The notes under the pieces were generated by a model that was given only the letters and a program-made list of their open reading frames with translations, had not been told where the DNA came from and made no database searches. Of a stretch of 64,000 bases of DNA, positions 17,861 to 28,088 are shown piece by piece; within the stretch, counting starts at the first letter, position 1, and the number at the start of each line of letters is the position of its first letter. The translations under genes were made by a program, and so were the position numbers. Source of the DNA: Qipengyuania gaetbuli (GTDB taxonomy: Bacteria; Pseudomonadota; Alphaproteobacteria; Sphingomonadales; Sphingomonadaceae); the NCBI RefSeq assembly GCF_020171365.1, contig NZ_JAIUZO010000002.1, forward strand, positions 1,240,001 through 1,304,000, given 5' to 3'.

Positions 17861-17908
17861 GACGGCAAGGCCCCTAGCCGCGCCATCCGGGCGGCGCCAC
17901 CGCATTCG

Positions 17909-18775
17909 TCACATGGGCGGCAGGAACAGCAGCGGATCGAGCCGCGCATCGCGCCATTTGAGGCTCCAGTGCAAATGCGGACCCGTAGCCCGACCCGATG
18001 CACCGATGCGGCCGAGCGGCTGGCCCTGCTCGACCCTGTCGCCTTCCTTCACGAACAGTTCGGAGGAATGGAGGAAGGCGCTGTTCAGTCCCTGGCCGTG
18101 ATCGATGATCAGCAAATTGCCTTCGAGGCTGAAGCCGCGCACCGCCAGCACCACTGTCCCGGCTGCAGGCGCCACGTAGGTCGTGCCATTGCCGCCCGCG
18201 ATGTCGAGGCCGGAATGATAGCTGCCGGGCTGACCCTGGTAGATCCGCTGCGATCCGAAGCGCCCCGAAATGCGCCCCTTGGCCGGCCAGATGAAATCCT
18301 GCCGCCAGCCCTCGCTTTGCGTGTCCTTCTCTCGCGCTTCCCAGATCGCTTCGAGCTCGGGCCTGCGACGCTCCATGAACGCCTCTGAGGACCTGCCGGG
18401 ACGCAGGGGCGCGTTGACACGCTCGATGTTCCAGTCGCGCGGCTTTACCGAAAGATCGCGCGAGGCGACCTGCCCGTCCTGCCGCGTCGCGCTGAGGCGG
18501 AGCGCTCCGTCCTGGTCGCGGTCGAAGGCGGCGAAGAAATTGCCGTTCTCGTCGAAGGACAGCGGGGTCGAACCAAGCGCCGCGGCCACTGTGCCTGCAG
18601 GCAGGCGCCCACGGATCCAGCCGCCCTGCTCCAGCTCGCCGCGAATGGCAAAATCGGCGGCCACAGGCTGGGCGAGCGGCGCCGCATCGGACGGCTGCGC
18701 AGGCGCAGGTTCGGCCTGCGCGGCAGGGGTTATTGCAAGGAGAGTGAGAAGCGGTGCGACCCTTGCGAGGTTCAC
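17909..18775 (-). CDS. M23 family peptidase (LytM/murein hydrolase-like)
   Basis: A 288-residue exported protein with signal peptide (ending PAAQAE), a central spacer and a C-terminal LytM zinc domain. The zinc ligands are present: H187-SGL-D191 and H267-L-H269 in GPHLHWSLKW, with the active-site loop before them. It is therefore likely an active endopeptidase on peptidoglycan cross-links rather than a degenerate EnvC/NlpD-type activator. Its ATG overlaps the preceding DUF2093 stop (ATGA). Confidence 0.9.
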   Translation of the reverse strand: MNLARVAPLLTLLAITPAAQAEPAPAQPSDAAPLAQPVAADFAIRGELEQGGWIRGRLPAGTVAAALGSTPLSFDENGNFFAAFDRDQDGALRLSATRQDGQVASRDLSVKPRDWNIERVNAPLRPGRSSEAFMERRRPELEAIWEAREKDTQSEGWRQDFIWPAKGRISGRFGSQRIYQGQPGSYHSGLDIAGGNGTTYVAPAAGTVVLAVRGFSLEGNLLIIDHGQGLNSAFLHSSELFVKEGDRVEQGQPLGRIGASGRATGPHLHWSLKWRDARLDPLLFLPPM

Positions 18776-18990
18776 GGCTTCAGCCGCTCGGTCGCCAGCT
18801 GCGGCGTCGCATAGGCTTCCTGGTATTCGACCGACCAGTAGCGCAGTTCCTCCAGCGCGATCGGCACGCCCGATGCCGCGCAGAAGACGTGCTGGCCCGC
18901 GCGCAGGACGCGGAAACCGTTGGGGCCGTATTGCAGCTTTGCCTCGCCCGAAGACGGGCCGGAATTCTTGTTCATCAACATGGACGCCAT
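18772..18990 (-). CDS. DUF2093 domain-containing protein
   Basis: A 72-residue protein of the DUF2093 family, with the conserved core LQYGPNGFRVLRAGQHVFCA followed by SGVPIALEELRYWSVEYQEA. Function unknown; the family is restricted to alphaproteobacteria as far as I know. Three in-frame ATGs (18990, 18981, 18975) are possible; the first is chosen. It sits between xseA (16 bases upstream) and the M23 peptidase (4-base overlap), so all three are probably one transcript. Confidence 0.88.
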   Translation of the reverse strand: MASMLMNKNSGPSSGEAKLQYGPNGFRVLRAGQHVFCAASGVPIALEELRYWSVEYQEAYATPQLATERLKP

Positions 18991-19005
18991 TCTAGCATTT
19001 CGCGC

Positions 19006-20470
<1,465 letters not shown>

Positions 20471-20472
<2 letters not shown>

Positions 20473-21745
20473 GAATATCCTTTTGCTGGGCAGCGGCGGC
20501 CGCGAACATGCGCTTGCGTGGAAACTGGCGCAATCGCCGGCCTGCGACAAGCTGTGGGCGAGCCCGGGCAATCCCGGAATGGCCGAATGTGCCGTATGCG
20601 TCGACCTCGACGCTGCCGACCATGCGGCAGTCGAGCGCTTCTGCCGCGACAACGGCGTCGGGCTGGTCGTGATCGGCCCCGAAGCGCCGCTGGTCGACGG
20701 CCTTGCCGACAGCCTGCGCGCCGCTGGCATCCCTGCATTCGGCCCTTCGAAGGCTGCCGCACAGCTCGAAGGGTCGAAAGCCTTCACCAAGGAGCTGTGC
20801 GAGCGGGCCAATATCCCCACTGCACGTTTCGTGCGCTGCACCTCGCTCGAAGCGGCCTGGGGCGCGCTCAAGAAGTTCGACCCGCCCTTCGTGCTCAAGG
20901 CCGACGGCCTGGCAGCAGGCAAGGGCGTGGTGATCGCCGAAACCCGCGAAGATGCGCAGAACGCGCTGTCCGACATGTTTGAAGGCAAGTTCGGCAGCGC
21001 GGGCAGCGAAGTCGTGATCGAGCAATTCCTCACCGGCGAGGAAGCGAGCTTCTTCGCGCTCACCGATGGCGAGACGATCGTCCCCTTCGGCAGCGCGCAG
21101 GACCACAAGCGCGTGGGCGAAGGAGATACCGGCCCCAATACCGGCGGCATGGGCGCCTATTCGCCTGCCCCCGTCCTCACCCAGGCGCTGCAGGACCAGG
21201 TGATGCGCGAAATCGTCGGCCCGACCGTGCAGACCATGCGCGAGGAAGGACACCCCTATTCGGGCGTGCTCTACGCCGGCCTCATGCTGACCAAGGACGG
21301 GCCCCAGCTGATCGAATACAACGTCCGGTTCGGCGATCCCGAATGCCAGGTGCTGATGATGCGGCTGGAAAGCGACCTCGTCGAAATCATGCTCGCCTGC
21401 GCCGAAGGCCGGCTGGGCGAGATCGCGGCGCCGAAGCTGTCGGACGATTTCGCCCTCACCGTGGTCATGGCCGCAGAAGGCTATCCCGACACGCCGAAAA
21501 GGGGCGGCGCGATCCGCATCGGCGAGGCGGAAGCAGGCGGGGCCAAGGTGTTTCACGCCGGCACGAAGCTGGACGGCGGCCAGCTGGTCGCAAACGGCGG
21601 GCGTGTGCTGAACGTAACGGCGCGCGGCGCCAGCGCGACCGAGGCGCAGCGCAATGCCTATGCCGCAGTCGACGCTGTCGATTTCCCGGAAGGCTTCTGC
21701 CGCCGCGACATTGGCCAGCGCGAGGTCAGGCGCGAGCGCGGCTAG
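20471..21745 (+). CDS. purD: Phosphoribosylamine-glycine ligase
   Basis: A 424-residue GARS, the ATP-dependent second step of purine synthesis. The N domain begins [19 protein letters not shown], the ATP-grasp part includes [15 protein letters not shown] and the family signature [11 protein letters not shown] lies near residue 290. The start ATG at 20471 overlaps the xseA start on the other strand by two bases, so each promoter must lie inside the other gene. Its stop overlaps the stop of the convergent serine hydrolase (CTAG, 21742-21745). Confidence 0.96.
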
Positions 21746-23268
21746 CCGTTCGGCTCGACGATATTGTTGAGCAGCACCTGCTGCACCACGCCGCGCAGGA
21801 AGGTGCAGCCGGGGCCTACCGGCGAGTTCACCAGCAGCGCCATTTCCATGTTGTCGGGCATGAGCAGCAGCAAGCTCTGCTCCTGGCGCTGTCCGGCCGG
21901 GCAGTCGGCCTGTTCGCTCCAGCTGCCGTTCTTGTGATAGACCGAACCCCAGTTGGTCGCCCAGCGCCCGTCGAGCCCGTAACGGCTCGAAATGGCCGAC
22001 GCCGCCTTGGCCCTGGACACGATCTTGTCGGTGTAGCGGAAGGTCCCCGCGACATCGAGGATTTCGTCCACCGAGAGATGCCAGCCGCCCGAACCGGCAC
22101 GCCATGACAGGTCGCCCGTGTTCCAGCCGCTGCCGCCGTTGAAGGCATAGGCAAGGGCGGTGTCGGCATTCTTGCCGAAGCCCGCATTGGTCACGCCAGC
22201 AGGGGCGAAGACGTTTTTCTCGACATAGTCGTCGTAGGCCGCGATCGTGGTCGCATTCCAGATGGCATCGTTCATGCCGGTGTTGCCGAGATTAAGGTTG
22301 CGACCGACATAGCCGCCAAGCGTTGCGATCAGGATACGCTGCAGGCCGAAATTCGTGTTCTCGTAGGTGAAGCTGGTCGGCAGGTTCGACGTAACGCCCG
22401 CCGCAATCATCTGACGCATCGTTCCGAAATCGGTGGAGCCCGAGTTCGCCAGCCCCGAGGAATGTGTCATCAGCATCTCGAAAGTGATGTCGTCGGCATT
22501 CGGTCCGAGATTCCAGTAGGCGGGCAGCCACTGCGCGATCGGCGTGGCAGGATCGATGTTCCGGCGGTCGAGCAGGTCGAACATCGCCACGGCCGTGATG
22601 AATTTCGACACGCTGGCGATATTCATGCGCCGGTCGGGATTCCATCCGCGCTGGCCGTCGCTCGGGCGCCGGGCCCAGTTCCACTGGAGCGTGTAGATGG
22701 TTTGCCCGTTGCGCCGCATGCGCATGGTGTAACCCTGTACGCTGCCGCTGAGAGCCTGGTGCAGGTCCTCGCCGAAGCCGTTCACGTCGAGCGTGGGACG
22801 GGGCGGGGCGGCGAGCTGGGTTCCTCCCGCGGGCGCAGGCCGGGCCGTACCGGGCTTGATCGTCGCGCGCGCCACGGGCCCGATGCTTTCTGGCGAAGGT
22901 GCCGCCCGCGAAGTCGCGGCCATGCGCGCGAGAGTGGCGAGCTGCGCCTTTCCGACTGCATCTCCGACGCTCTCACGCGCTTCGCGCCGCTCCCTGCTCG
23001 CTGCATCAGCAGGGGCCCGTTCGACCCGCGCCGCGACCTCCAAGACTTGGTCCACCGAAATTCCCCTGAGCTCGGCTGCCAGCTTCGACCGGGTCGCGCC
23101 ATCGCGCAGCTGGACCTGGAGGCTCGGCGGATCGACCTGGGTCATCGTTGCCGCGCGTGCGGGTTGTGCACGCCGGGGGGCGCGTTCCTGCGCGGTTACC
23201 GAACTTGCCACCAGGCTGCCCAGGCAAGTCGCCAGAGCCAGGCCTCGGACTGACGCGGTTCGAAGCAT
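21742..23268 (-). CDS. Serine hydrolase, beta-lactamase / class C PBP-like
   Basis: A 508-residue exported protein. After a signal peptide (ending SSVTAQ) comes an Ala/Arg-rich region of about 140 residues without recognisable fold, then the serine beta-lactamase-like domain: nucleophile motif S219-V-S-K222 in [10 protein letters not shown], and Y302-E-N304 in FTYENTNFG. The third KTG-type box is not obvious; HKNGSW near the C terminus may take its place. Such proteins are usually esterases or D-amino-peptidases rather than true beta-lactamases. The ATG at 23268 has GGAGGAGGG upstream. Confidence 0.82.
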   Translation of the reverse strand: MLRTASVRGLALATCLGSLVASSVTAQERAPRRAQPARAATMTQVDPPSLQVQLRDGATRSKLAAELRGISVDQVLEVAARVERAPADAASRERREARESVGDAVGKAQLATLARMAATSRAAPSPESIGPVARATIKPGTARPAPAGGTQLAAPPRPTLDVNGFGEDLHQALSGSVQGYTMRMRRNGQTIYTLQWNWARRPSDGQRGWNPDRRMNIASVSKFITAVAMFDLLDRRNIDPATPIAQWLPAYWNLGPNADDITFEMLMTHSSGLANSGSTDFGTMRQMIAAGVTSNLPTSFTYENTNFGLQRILIATLGGYVGRNLNLGNTGMNDAIWNATTIAAYDDYVEKNVFAPAGVTNAGFGKNADTALAYAFNGGSGWNTGDLSWRAGSGGWHLSVDEILDVAGTFRYTDKIVSRAKAASAISSRYGLDGRWATNWGSVYHKNGSWSEQADCPAGQRQEQSLLLLMPDNMEMALLVNSPVGPGCTFLRGVVQQVLLNNIVEPNG

Positions 23269-23404
23269 ATGTCCCTCCTCCACTTTCGCGGACCCGGCGC
23301 AAGACTACACCAATCGGGGTCGAATGGCGATGAAGGGCGCCGCGATGGTGCGATGGAGATGATTTTCCTTGTCAGGCAAGGAAGAGCAGAGGCACACTCC
23401 CCGC

Positions 23405-23797
23405 ATGACACGAACCGGATCGCCGCTGCGCTTCGCCCTTCCCGCCATCGCCCTTGTCGGGCTTGCCGCCTGCCAGACGGCTTATGGGGAGGAGGAAACC
23501 GCGATCGCCATGCCGACCGATGTCGCGCACGACAATCCGCTGGCCTTTGCGCAAGGCGCGTGCGGCGGGTGCCATGCGGTGGAAAAGCCCTGGCTGTCGC
23601 CCAATCCGGCGTCGCCGACCTTTGCCGATATCGCCAACCGGGAAGGCGTGACGGAAGATACGCTGCAGGCTTATCTCACCGACGCGCACAATTACCCGAT
23701 GGTGATGGATTTCGACCTCGACCCCGAACAGGCCAAGGAACTGGCGCATTACATCCTGACCTTGCGCGACCCGGAATACCGCAAGCCGGTATCCTGA
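23405..23797 (+). CDS. Monoheme c-type cytochrome, probable lipoprotein
   Basis: A 130-residue protein with lipobox LAAC in the signal peptide (LVGLAACQT), then a small class I cytochrome c domain with heme motif CGGCH in GACGGCHAVEKPW. The axial Met is probably in NYPMVMDF. It should be periplasmic and tethered to a membrane. The ATG at 23405 puts the signal at the N terminus. Its redox partners are not in the neighbourhood. Confidence 0.88.
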   Translation: MTRTGSPLRFALPAIALVGLAACQTAYGEEETAIAMPTDVAHDNPLAFAQGACGGCHAVEKPWLSPNPASPTFADIANREGVTEDTLQAYLTDAHNYPMVMDFDLDPEQAKELAHYILTLRDPEYRKPVS

Positions 23798-23804
23798 GCG
23801 CCGG

Positions 23805-24800
23805 TCAGCCGAGCTTTTCGGCGACCAGCGCCTTCAGGTCCTTTTCGCTGCGCGCGCCGATGTGGCTGATGATCTCGGCCGCACAGATCGCCCCCATGCG
23901 CAGGCACCGCTCGAGGCTTTCGCCGCGCGCATGGCCCGTCAGGAAGCCGGCAGCGAAGAGATCGCCCGCACCGGTCGTGTCGACCACCTTGTCGATCGGC
24001 TCCGCCTCGATATCGACGCGCTCGCCATAGGCGATGCCGGCCGCGCCCTTGGCGCTGCGGGTGGCGACGAGGACGGGAACCTTGCCCGCGACCTTGGCGA
24101 GACCGGCTTCGAAATCGGCTTCGCCGGTCAGGGTCGCCAGTTCATGCTCGTTGACGAAGAGGATGTCGATCAGGCCTTCGTCGATCATCTGGCGGAAATC
24201 GTCGCCGTGACGGTCGATCACGAAGCTTTCCGACGCGGTGAAGGCAACCTTGCGACCCGCGCCGCGGGCAACCTCCATGGCGCGGCGCATGGCACTGCGC
24301 GGCTCTTCCGGATCCCACAGATAGCCTTCGAGATAGAGAATGCCGGCGCTGGCGATCAGCTCGTCGTCGAGCGCGGCCGGCGGCAGGAACTGGCTCGCGC
24401 CGAGGAATGTGTTCATCGTGCGCTCGCCATCGGGTGTGACGAAGATGAGGCAGCGCGCGGTCGGCGGGTCGCCGGCGCGGGGCGCGGTGTCGAAATCGAT
24501 GCCGACGGCACGGATGTCGTGGCTGAAGATCTCGCCCAGCTGGTCGGCCGCGACCTGGCCGATGAAGGCGCACTGCGCGCCCAGCGAGGACATGCCGGCC
24601 AGCGTATTGGCCGCAGAACCGCCCGAAATCTCGGTCGCGCGGCCCATGGCGTCGTAAAGTTCCTTCGCCCGCTCGGTGTCGACCAGGGTCATCCCGCCCT
24701 TGGCCAGGCCCAGCTCCTCGATGAGATCGTCTGCGCAGGGGGCCATCACATCGACAATGGCATTGCCGATGGCGAGGACGTCGTAACGGGGCTGGGACAT
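23805..24800 (-). CDS. PfkB-family kinase, probably adenosine kinase
   Basis: A 331-residue ribokinase-family protein. The N-terminal YDVLAIGNAIVDVMAP and GGSAANTLAGMSSLG, and the C-terminal catalytic DTTGAGDLFAAGFLTG, are clear. The best match from memory is the adenosine kinase subgroup seen in sphingomonads and related bacteria, which phosphorylates adenosine (salvage); ribokinase or another sugar kinase cannot be excluded. It converges on the cytochrome gene. Confidence 0.85.
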   Translation of the reverse strand: MSQPRYDVLAIGNAIVDVMAPCADDLIEELGLAKGGMTLVDTERAKELYDAMGRATEISGGSAANTLAGMSSLGAQCAFIGQVAADQLGEIFSHDIRAVGIDFDTAPRAGDPPTARCLIFVTPDGERTMNTFLGASQFLPPAALDDELIASAGILYLEGYLWDPEEPRSAMRRAMEVARGAGRKVAFTASESFVIDRHGDDFRQMIDEGLIDILFVNEHELATLTGEADFEAGLAKVAGKVPVLVATRSAKGAAGIAYGERVDIEAEPIDKVVDTTGAGDLFAAGFLTGHARGESLERCLRMGAICAAEIISHIGARSEKDLKALVAEKLG

Positions 24801-24916
24801 GGGTACTCCGGGAAGGTCTGGTAACGAGTTGTCGGGCGCGGTTAGCGGTTCGTCGGGCCTAGGCCAAGGGCAACATTGACTTGCCGCGACGGCGCGCGCA
24901 TTCCCCGCCCCCTGTC

Positions 24917-25615
24917 ATGGTTTCGCTACCCCGCGCCCTTGCCCTGTCGCTGAGCCAGTTGGGCGATCCCGCCATTGTGAAAGTGCTCGTGAAAAGCGTG
25001 CTCGTCACGCTGGCGATCTTTACCGTGCTCGGCATCGGCCTGTGGGCCGCGCTCGATTCGGCGATCGAGAGCTGGCTCGCCGCCAACATGCCCGAAGATT
25101 ACAGCGATACCCTTGCTGCCGTCGCCGCGCTGACCATCGGACTTGTCGCCGGCTGGCTGCTGTTCCGCATCGTGGCGCTGTTCGTCCTCCAGTTCTACGC
25201 CGACGAGATCGTGCGGGCGGTGGAGGCGCGGCATTATCCGCACGCCGCAAAGGTCGCCGGCCTGCCGTTCCGCGAGGAACTGGGCAATAGCCTGCGCTCT
25301 GCCCTCCGCGCGGTGCTGGTGAACCTCCTCGCCCTGCCCTTTGCCATCGCCCTGCTCGTCACCGGCATCGGCACCGCCGTCCTGTTCTGGGCAGTCAACG
25401 GATGGCTGCTGGGCCGCGAATTGCAGGACATGGTCTGGCTGCGCCACCGCAGCGACAAGGCGGAAATTGCCCCGATGAGCGCGGGCCAGCGATTCCTCCT
25501 CGGCGGGACAGTCGCCGGCATCATGCTGGTGCCGTTCGCCAACCTGCTCGCCCCCGTGCTCGGCGCGGCGAGCGCAACCCACATGGTCCACCGCGCAAGA
25601 GGCACCCATGCGTAA
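24917..25615 (+). CDS. EI24 domain-containing membrane protein
   Basis: A 232-residue membrane protein of the EI24/CysZ-like family, with four to six hydrophobic segments (residues about 30-48, 65-88, 130-155 and 190-212) and the family-like ARHYPH and WLLGRELQDMVWLRH segments. CysZ members transport sulfate, but many EI24 proteins are of unknown function and no cys genes are near. The ATG 24917 is chosen; the lipoprotein gene overlaps its end by eight bases. Confidence 0.82.
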   Translation: MVSLPRALALSLSQLGDPAIVKVLVKSVLVTLAIFTVLGIGLWAALDSAIESWLAANMPEDYSDTLAAVAALTIGLVAGWLLFRIVALFVLQFYADEIVRAVEARHYPHAAKVAGLPFREELGNSLRSALRAVLVNLLALPFAIALLVTGIGTAVLFWAVNGWLLGRELQDMVWLRHRSDKAEIAPMSAGQRFLLGGTVAGIMLVPFANLLAPVLGAASATHMVHRARGTHA

Positions 25616-26039
25616 CATCGCCCTCGTCGTGCTTGCCTCGGCAACCCTGTCCGCCTGCGTGAGCTCCTCGCCGCCGACCTACTGGCCGCCGCAGCAGCAG
25701 CGCCCGGCAGCCACGACCCCGCCGCCGCAGACGCAAGTTCGCCCGGCCCCCTCGACCGGCGGGTTCAGGGCGCCGCAGGTGATGAACCTGCCCGGCCTCG
25801 AAGGCGTAATCGGCAAGAATGCGACGGCGCTGGCCAACCTGTTCGGCCCGCCGCGCCTCTCGGTGCGCGAAGGCGATGCCTACAAGCTGCAGTTCACCGG
25901 CGAGGCCTGCGTGCTCGACGTCTATCTCTACCCGCTTGCCCCGGGGGCGGAGCCGAGCGCGACCTACGTGGCCGCGCGCCGCGCCAGCGATGCGCTGGAC
26001 GTGGACCGGGCCGCCTGCGTGCGCGCCCTGCGTCGCTAA
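25608..26039 (+). CDS. Small exported lipoprotein, function unknown
   Basis: A 143-residue protein with lipobox LSAC (ASATLSACVSSS), a Pro/Gln-rich linker (residues 20-50) and a C-terminal domain with GLEGVIGKNATALANLFG and YKLQFTGEACVLDVYLYP. The pair of Cys residues at about 104 and 136 may form a disulfide. I recognise no named family. It starts inside the end of the EI24 gene, which suggests coupled expression. Confidence 0.8.
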   Translation: MRNIALVVLASATLSACVSSSPPTYWPPQQQRPAATTPPPQTQVRPAPSTGGFRAPQVMNLPGLEGVIGKNATALANLFGPPRLSVREGDAYKLQFTGEACVLDVYLYPLAPGAEPSATYVAARRASDALDVDRAACVRALRR

Positions 26040-26100
26040 CCTGGTCTTAAGCAAACTGTCCTAGGCTCTCCCGCGCCTGTAATTGTGGGATAGGACGAGC

Positions 26101-27030
26101 ATGAGCGTGCATTTTTCGGATCTGGCCAAGCGTGTCTCGGCCAATGGCGAGGTTTCGGCGGAGGAAGTCCTCTCGCTGCGACGCGAGGCATGGCCGGATG
26201 GGCGCATCTGCCAGAACGAAGCCGAAGCGATCTTCGCGATCAATGCGCAGCTTGGCGAACGCGGCCCCGAATGGACCGATTTCTTCGTCGAGGCGCTCGG
26301 CGAGTACGTGGTCAACCAGCGCGCGCCGCGCGGCTATGTCGACCAGGAAAATGCCGACTGGCTGGTGAGCCAGATCGATGCCGACGGGCACCTTTGCTCG
26401 ATGGCCGAATTCGAACTGCTGCTGCGCGTCTTCGAACGCGCGCACAATGTTCCCGTCTCGCTCAAGGATTTCGCGGTCGCCAAGGTCGAACACGCCGTTC
26501 TGCACGGCACCGGCCCGACCCGTTGCGGCGGCGAGCTGGAAGCTGGCAACGTCAACGCAACCGAGGCCAATCTGCTGCGTCGCGCCATCTTCGCGGCTGC
26601 CAGCGAACGGCCTGCAGCCGTCGGCCGCAAGGAAGCCGAGATGCTCTTCCGCCTGAAGGACGCGACGCTGGACGGCGACAATGCGCCCGAATGGAAACAG
26701 CTGTTCGTGCAGGGCGTGGCGAATTACCTGCAGGGCCATGCCCATGCCAATGCGCAGATCAGCCGCGAGCGTGCGGAGGAATTGCAGGCCTTCATGCACG
26801 ACACCTCGCACGGCGTCGGCTCGTTCCTCGGCCGGATGGCGAAGGCTTCGCCAAATGCGTTCGGCAAGGTGTTCGGCCGCAAGGCGAGCGGCGCCTCCTC
26901 CGCAGAAGCTGCCGCCGATGCGCACGCTGTGACGAATGGCGAAAAGGAATGGCTCGACGCGCAGATCGCCGCCGACGGACGGGTGGACGAATTCGAGGAA
27001 GCGCTGCTCGCTTTCCTCGCGGAAGGCTAG
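26101..27030 (+). CDS. Internally duplicated protein with EF-hand-like loops
   Basis: A 309-residue soluble protein I cannot name. Residues 18-112 and 150-235 are diverged copies of one unit: NEAEAIFAINAQL / KEAEMLFRLKDAT, PEWTDFFVEALGEYV / PEWKQLFVQGVANYL. The tail of the second unit appears displaced to 280-308 (EWLDAQIAADGRVDEFEE), matching DWLVSQIDADGHLCSMAEF in the first, with a spacer of about 45 residues between. The DADG-x-L and AADG-x-V loops look like half EF-hands and could bind Ca2+. AGGA precedes the ATG at 26101. It converges on the suf operon with one base between. Confidence 0.72.
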   Translation: MSVHFSDLAKRVSANGEVSAEEVLSLRREAWPDGRICQNEAEAIFAINAQLGERGPEWTDFFVEALGEYVVNQRAPRGYVDQENADWLVSQIDADGHLCSMAEFELLLRVFERAHNVPVSLKDFAVAKVEHAVLHGTGPTRCGGELEAGNVNATEANLLRRAIFAAASERPAAVGRKEAEMLFRLKDATLDGDNAPEWKQLFVQGVANYLQGHAHANAQISRERAEELQAFMHDTSHGVGSFLGRMAKASPNAFGKVFGRKASGASSAEAAADAHAVTNGEKEWLDAQIAADGRVDEFEEALLAFLAEG

Positions 27031-27031
27031 G

Positions 27032-27226
27032 TCAGTCGAAAACCAACGGGGCTTCGGCGCCGCCCTGCTTGGGCAGCGGGCCCTTGGGAGGAATAGCGGG
27101 AACGGAAATGCCCGATTCGGGCGGTTTCCTGCGCCAGCGCTTTGCGATGCGCTCCATGAGCCGGCGTTCCGGCCCGTGCAGGGAGGCAATCAGCCTGGCA
27201 ATTTCGCGCTCTTCCATCCCTGCCAT
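27032..27226 (-). CDS. Small basic protein at the end of the suf operon, 64 aa
   Basis: The ATG at 27226 overlaps the stop of the sufA-like gene by one base (TAATG), so it should be translated by reinitiation. The protein begins MAGMEEREIARLIASLHGPE and has a basic middle (RRLMERIAKRWRRKPP) with a Pro-rich tail. No domain is recognised. The tight overlap and amphipathic start support a real gene, but it is short. Confidence 0.55.
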   Translation of the reverse strand: MAGMEEREIARLIASLHGPERRLMERIAKRWRRKPPESGISVPAIPPKGPLPKQGGAEAPLVFD

Positions 27227-27585
27227 TATACCATGAAGCTCTCGCCGCAGCCACAAGCGCCCTTGGCGTTGGGATTTTCGAACACGAAACCGGCGGAGAA
27301 ATCGTCCTCCACCCAGTCCATCGTGCTGCCGACGAGGTAGAGCACGCTCGCCCCGTCGATGTAGAACACGCCGCCGGGGGTCTCGATCTTCTCGTCGAAC
27401 TTCGCTTCCTCGGTGACGTAGTCGACCGAATAGGCAAGGCCCGAACAACCGCGGCGCGGGGTTGACAGCTTCACGCCTATGGCCCCTTCGGGTGCCTTCG
27501 ACATGAGCTCGGCGATGCGCGCTTCGGCACCCTTGGTCAGGATGACGGCCGCCTTGGGCGCGGGTCGGATGGTCGCATCTCCCAT
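27226..27585 (-). CDS. sufA: A-type iron-sulfur carrier protein (SufA-like)
   Basis: A 119-residue HesB/IscA-family protein. The three conserved Cys residues are C47 in RRGCSGLAY, and C111 and C113 in GACGCGESF. A-type carriers accept clusters from the SufBCD scaffold and pass them to target enzymes. The ATG at 27585 overlaps the sufT-like stop by one base (TGATG). A second A-type protein, ErpA-like, is at 57364. Confidence 0.9.
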   Translation of the reverse strand: MGDATIRPAPKAAVILTKGAEARIAELMSKAPEGAIGVKLSTPRRGCSGLAYSVDYVTEEAKFDEKIETPGGVFYIDGASVLYLVGSTMDWVEDDFSAGFVFENPNAKGACGCGESFMV

Positions 27586-28088
27586 CACAGCATCCCCAGT
27601 TCGAGACGCGCCTCGTCGGTCATCTTGTCCGGCCCCCACGGCGGGTCCCAGACGAGGTTGACTTCGGCATCGCGCACGCCCGGCACGCTGGCGGCGCGCA
27701 GTTCGACTTCGCCCGGCATGGTTTCGGCCACGGGGCAGTGCGGAGTGGTGAGCGTCATGGTGACGACCACGTCGGCCTCGTCCGACACCTCGACCCCGTA
27801 GATCAGGCCGAGGTCGTAAATGTTGACCGGAATTTCGGGGTCGTAGATTTCCTTGAGTGCATCGATGACCGCTTCGTAAAGCGCGCCGCCGGGTGAACCG
27901 GCAGGCACGTTTTCCGGCTTCTTCTGCAGGAAGCCTTCGAGGTAATCGCGCTTGCGCTCCAGCTTGGCGTCGGCCGTCTCGTCGGGATCGATCGCGTCGG
28001 ACACGCGCGCACGCGGCGGCTTGCCGACCACCGTATCAGCAGGCGAGGGGGCGGCGATGAAATCATTCTCGTCAGAGGGCTTGTTCAT
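27585..28088 (-). CDS. sufT: SUF-associated MIP18/DUF59 family protein (SufT-like)
   Basis: A 167-residue protein with an acidic, disordered N-terminal part (residues 1-60) and a DUF59/MIP18 domain (ALYEAVIDALKEIYDPEIPV, IYDLGLIYGVEV, TMTLTTPHCPVAETM). This family helps maturation of Fe-S proteins and is regularly found in suf operons. The conserved Cys is in PHCPVAE. The start overlaps the sufS stop by four bases. Confidence 0.9.
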   Translation of the reverse strand: MNKPSDENDFIAAPSPADTVVGKPPRARVSDAIDPDETADAKLERKRDYLEGFLQKKPENVPAGSPGGALYEAVIDALKEIYDPEIPVNIYDLGLIYGVEVSDEADVVVTMTLTTPHCPVAETMPGEVELRAASVPGVRDAEVNLVWDPPWGPDKMTDEARLELGML

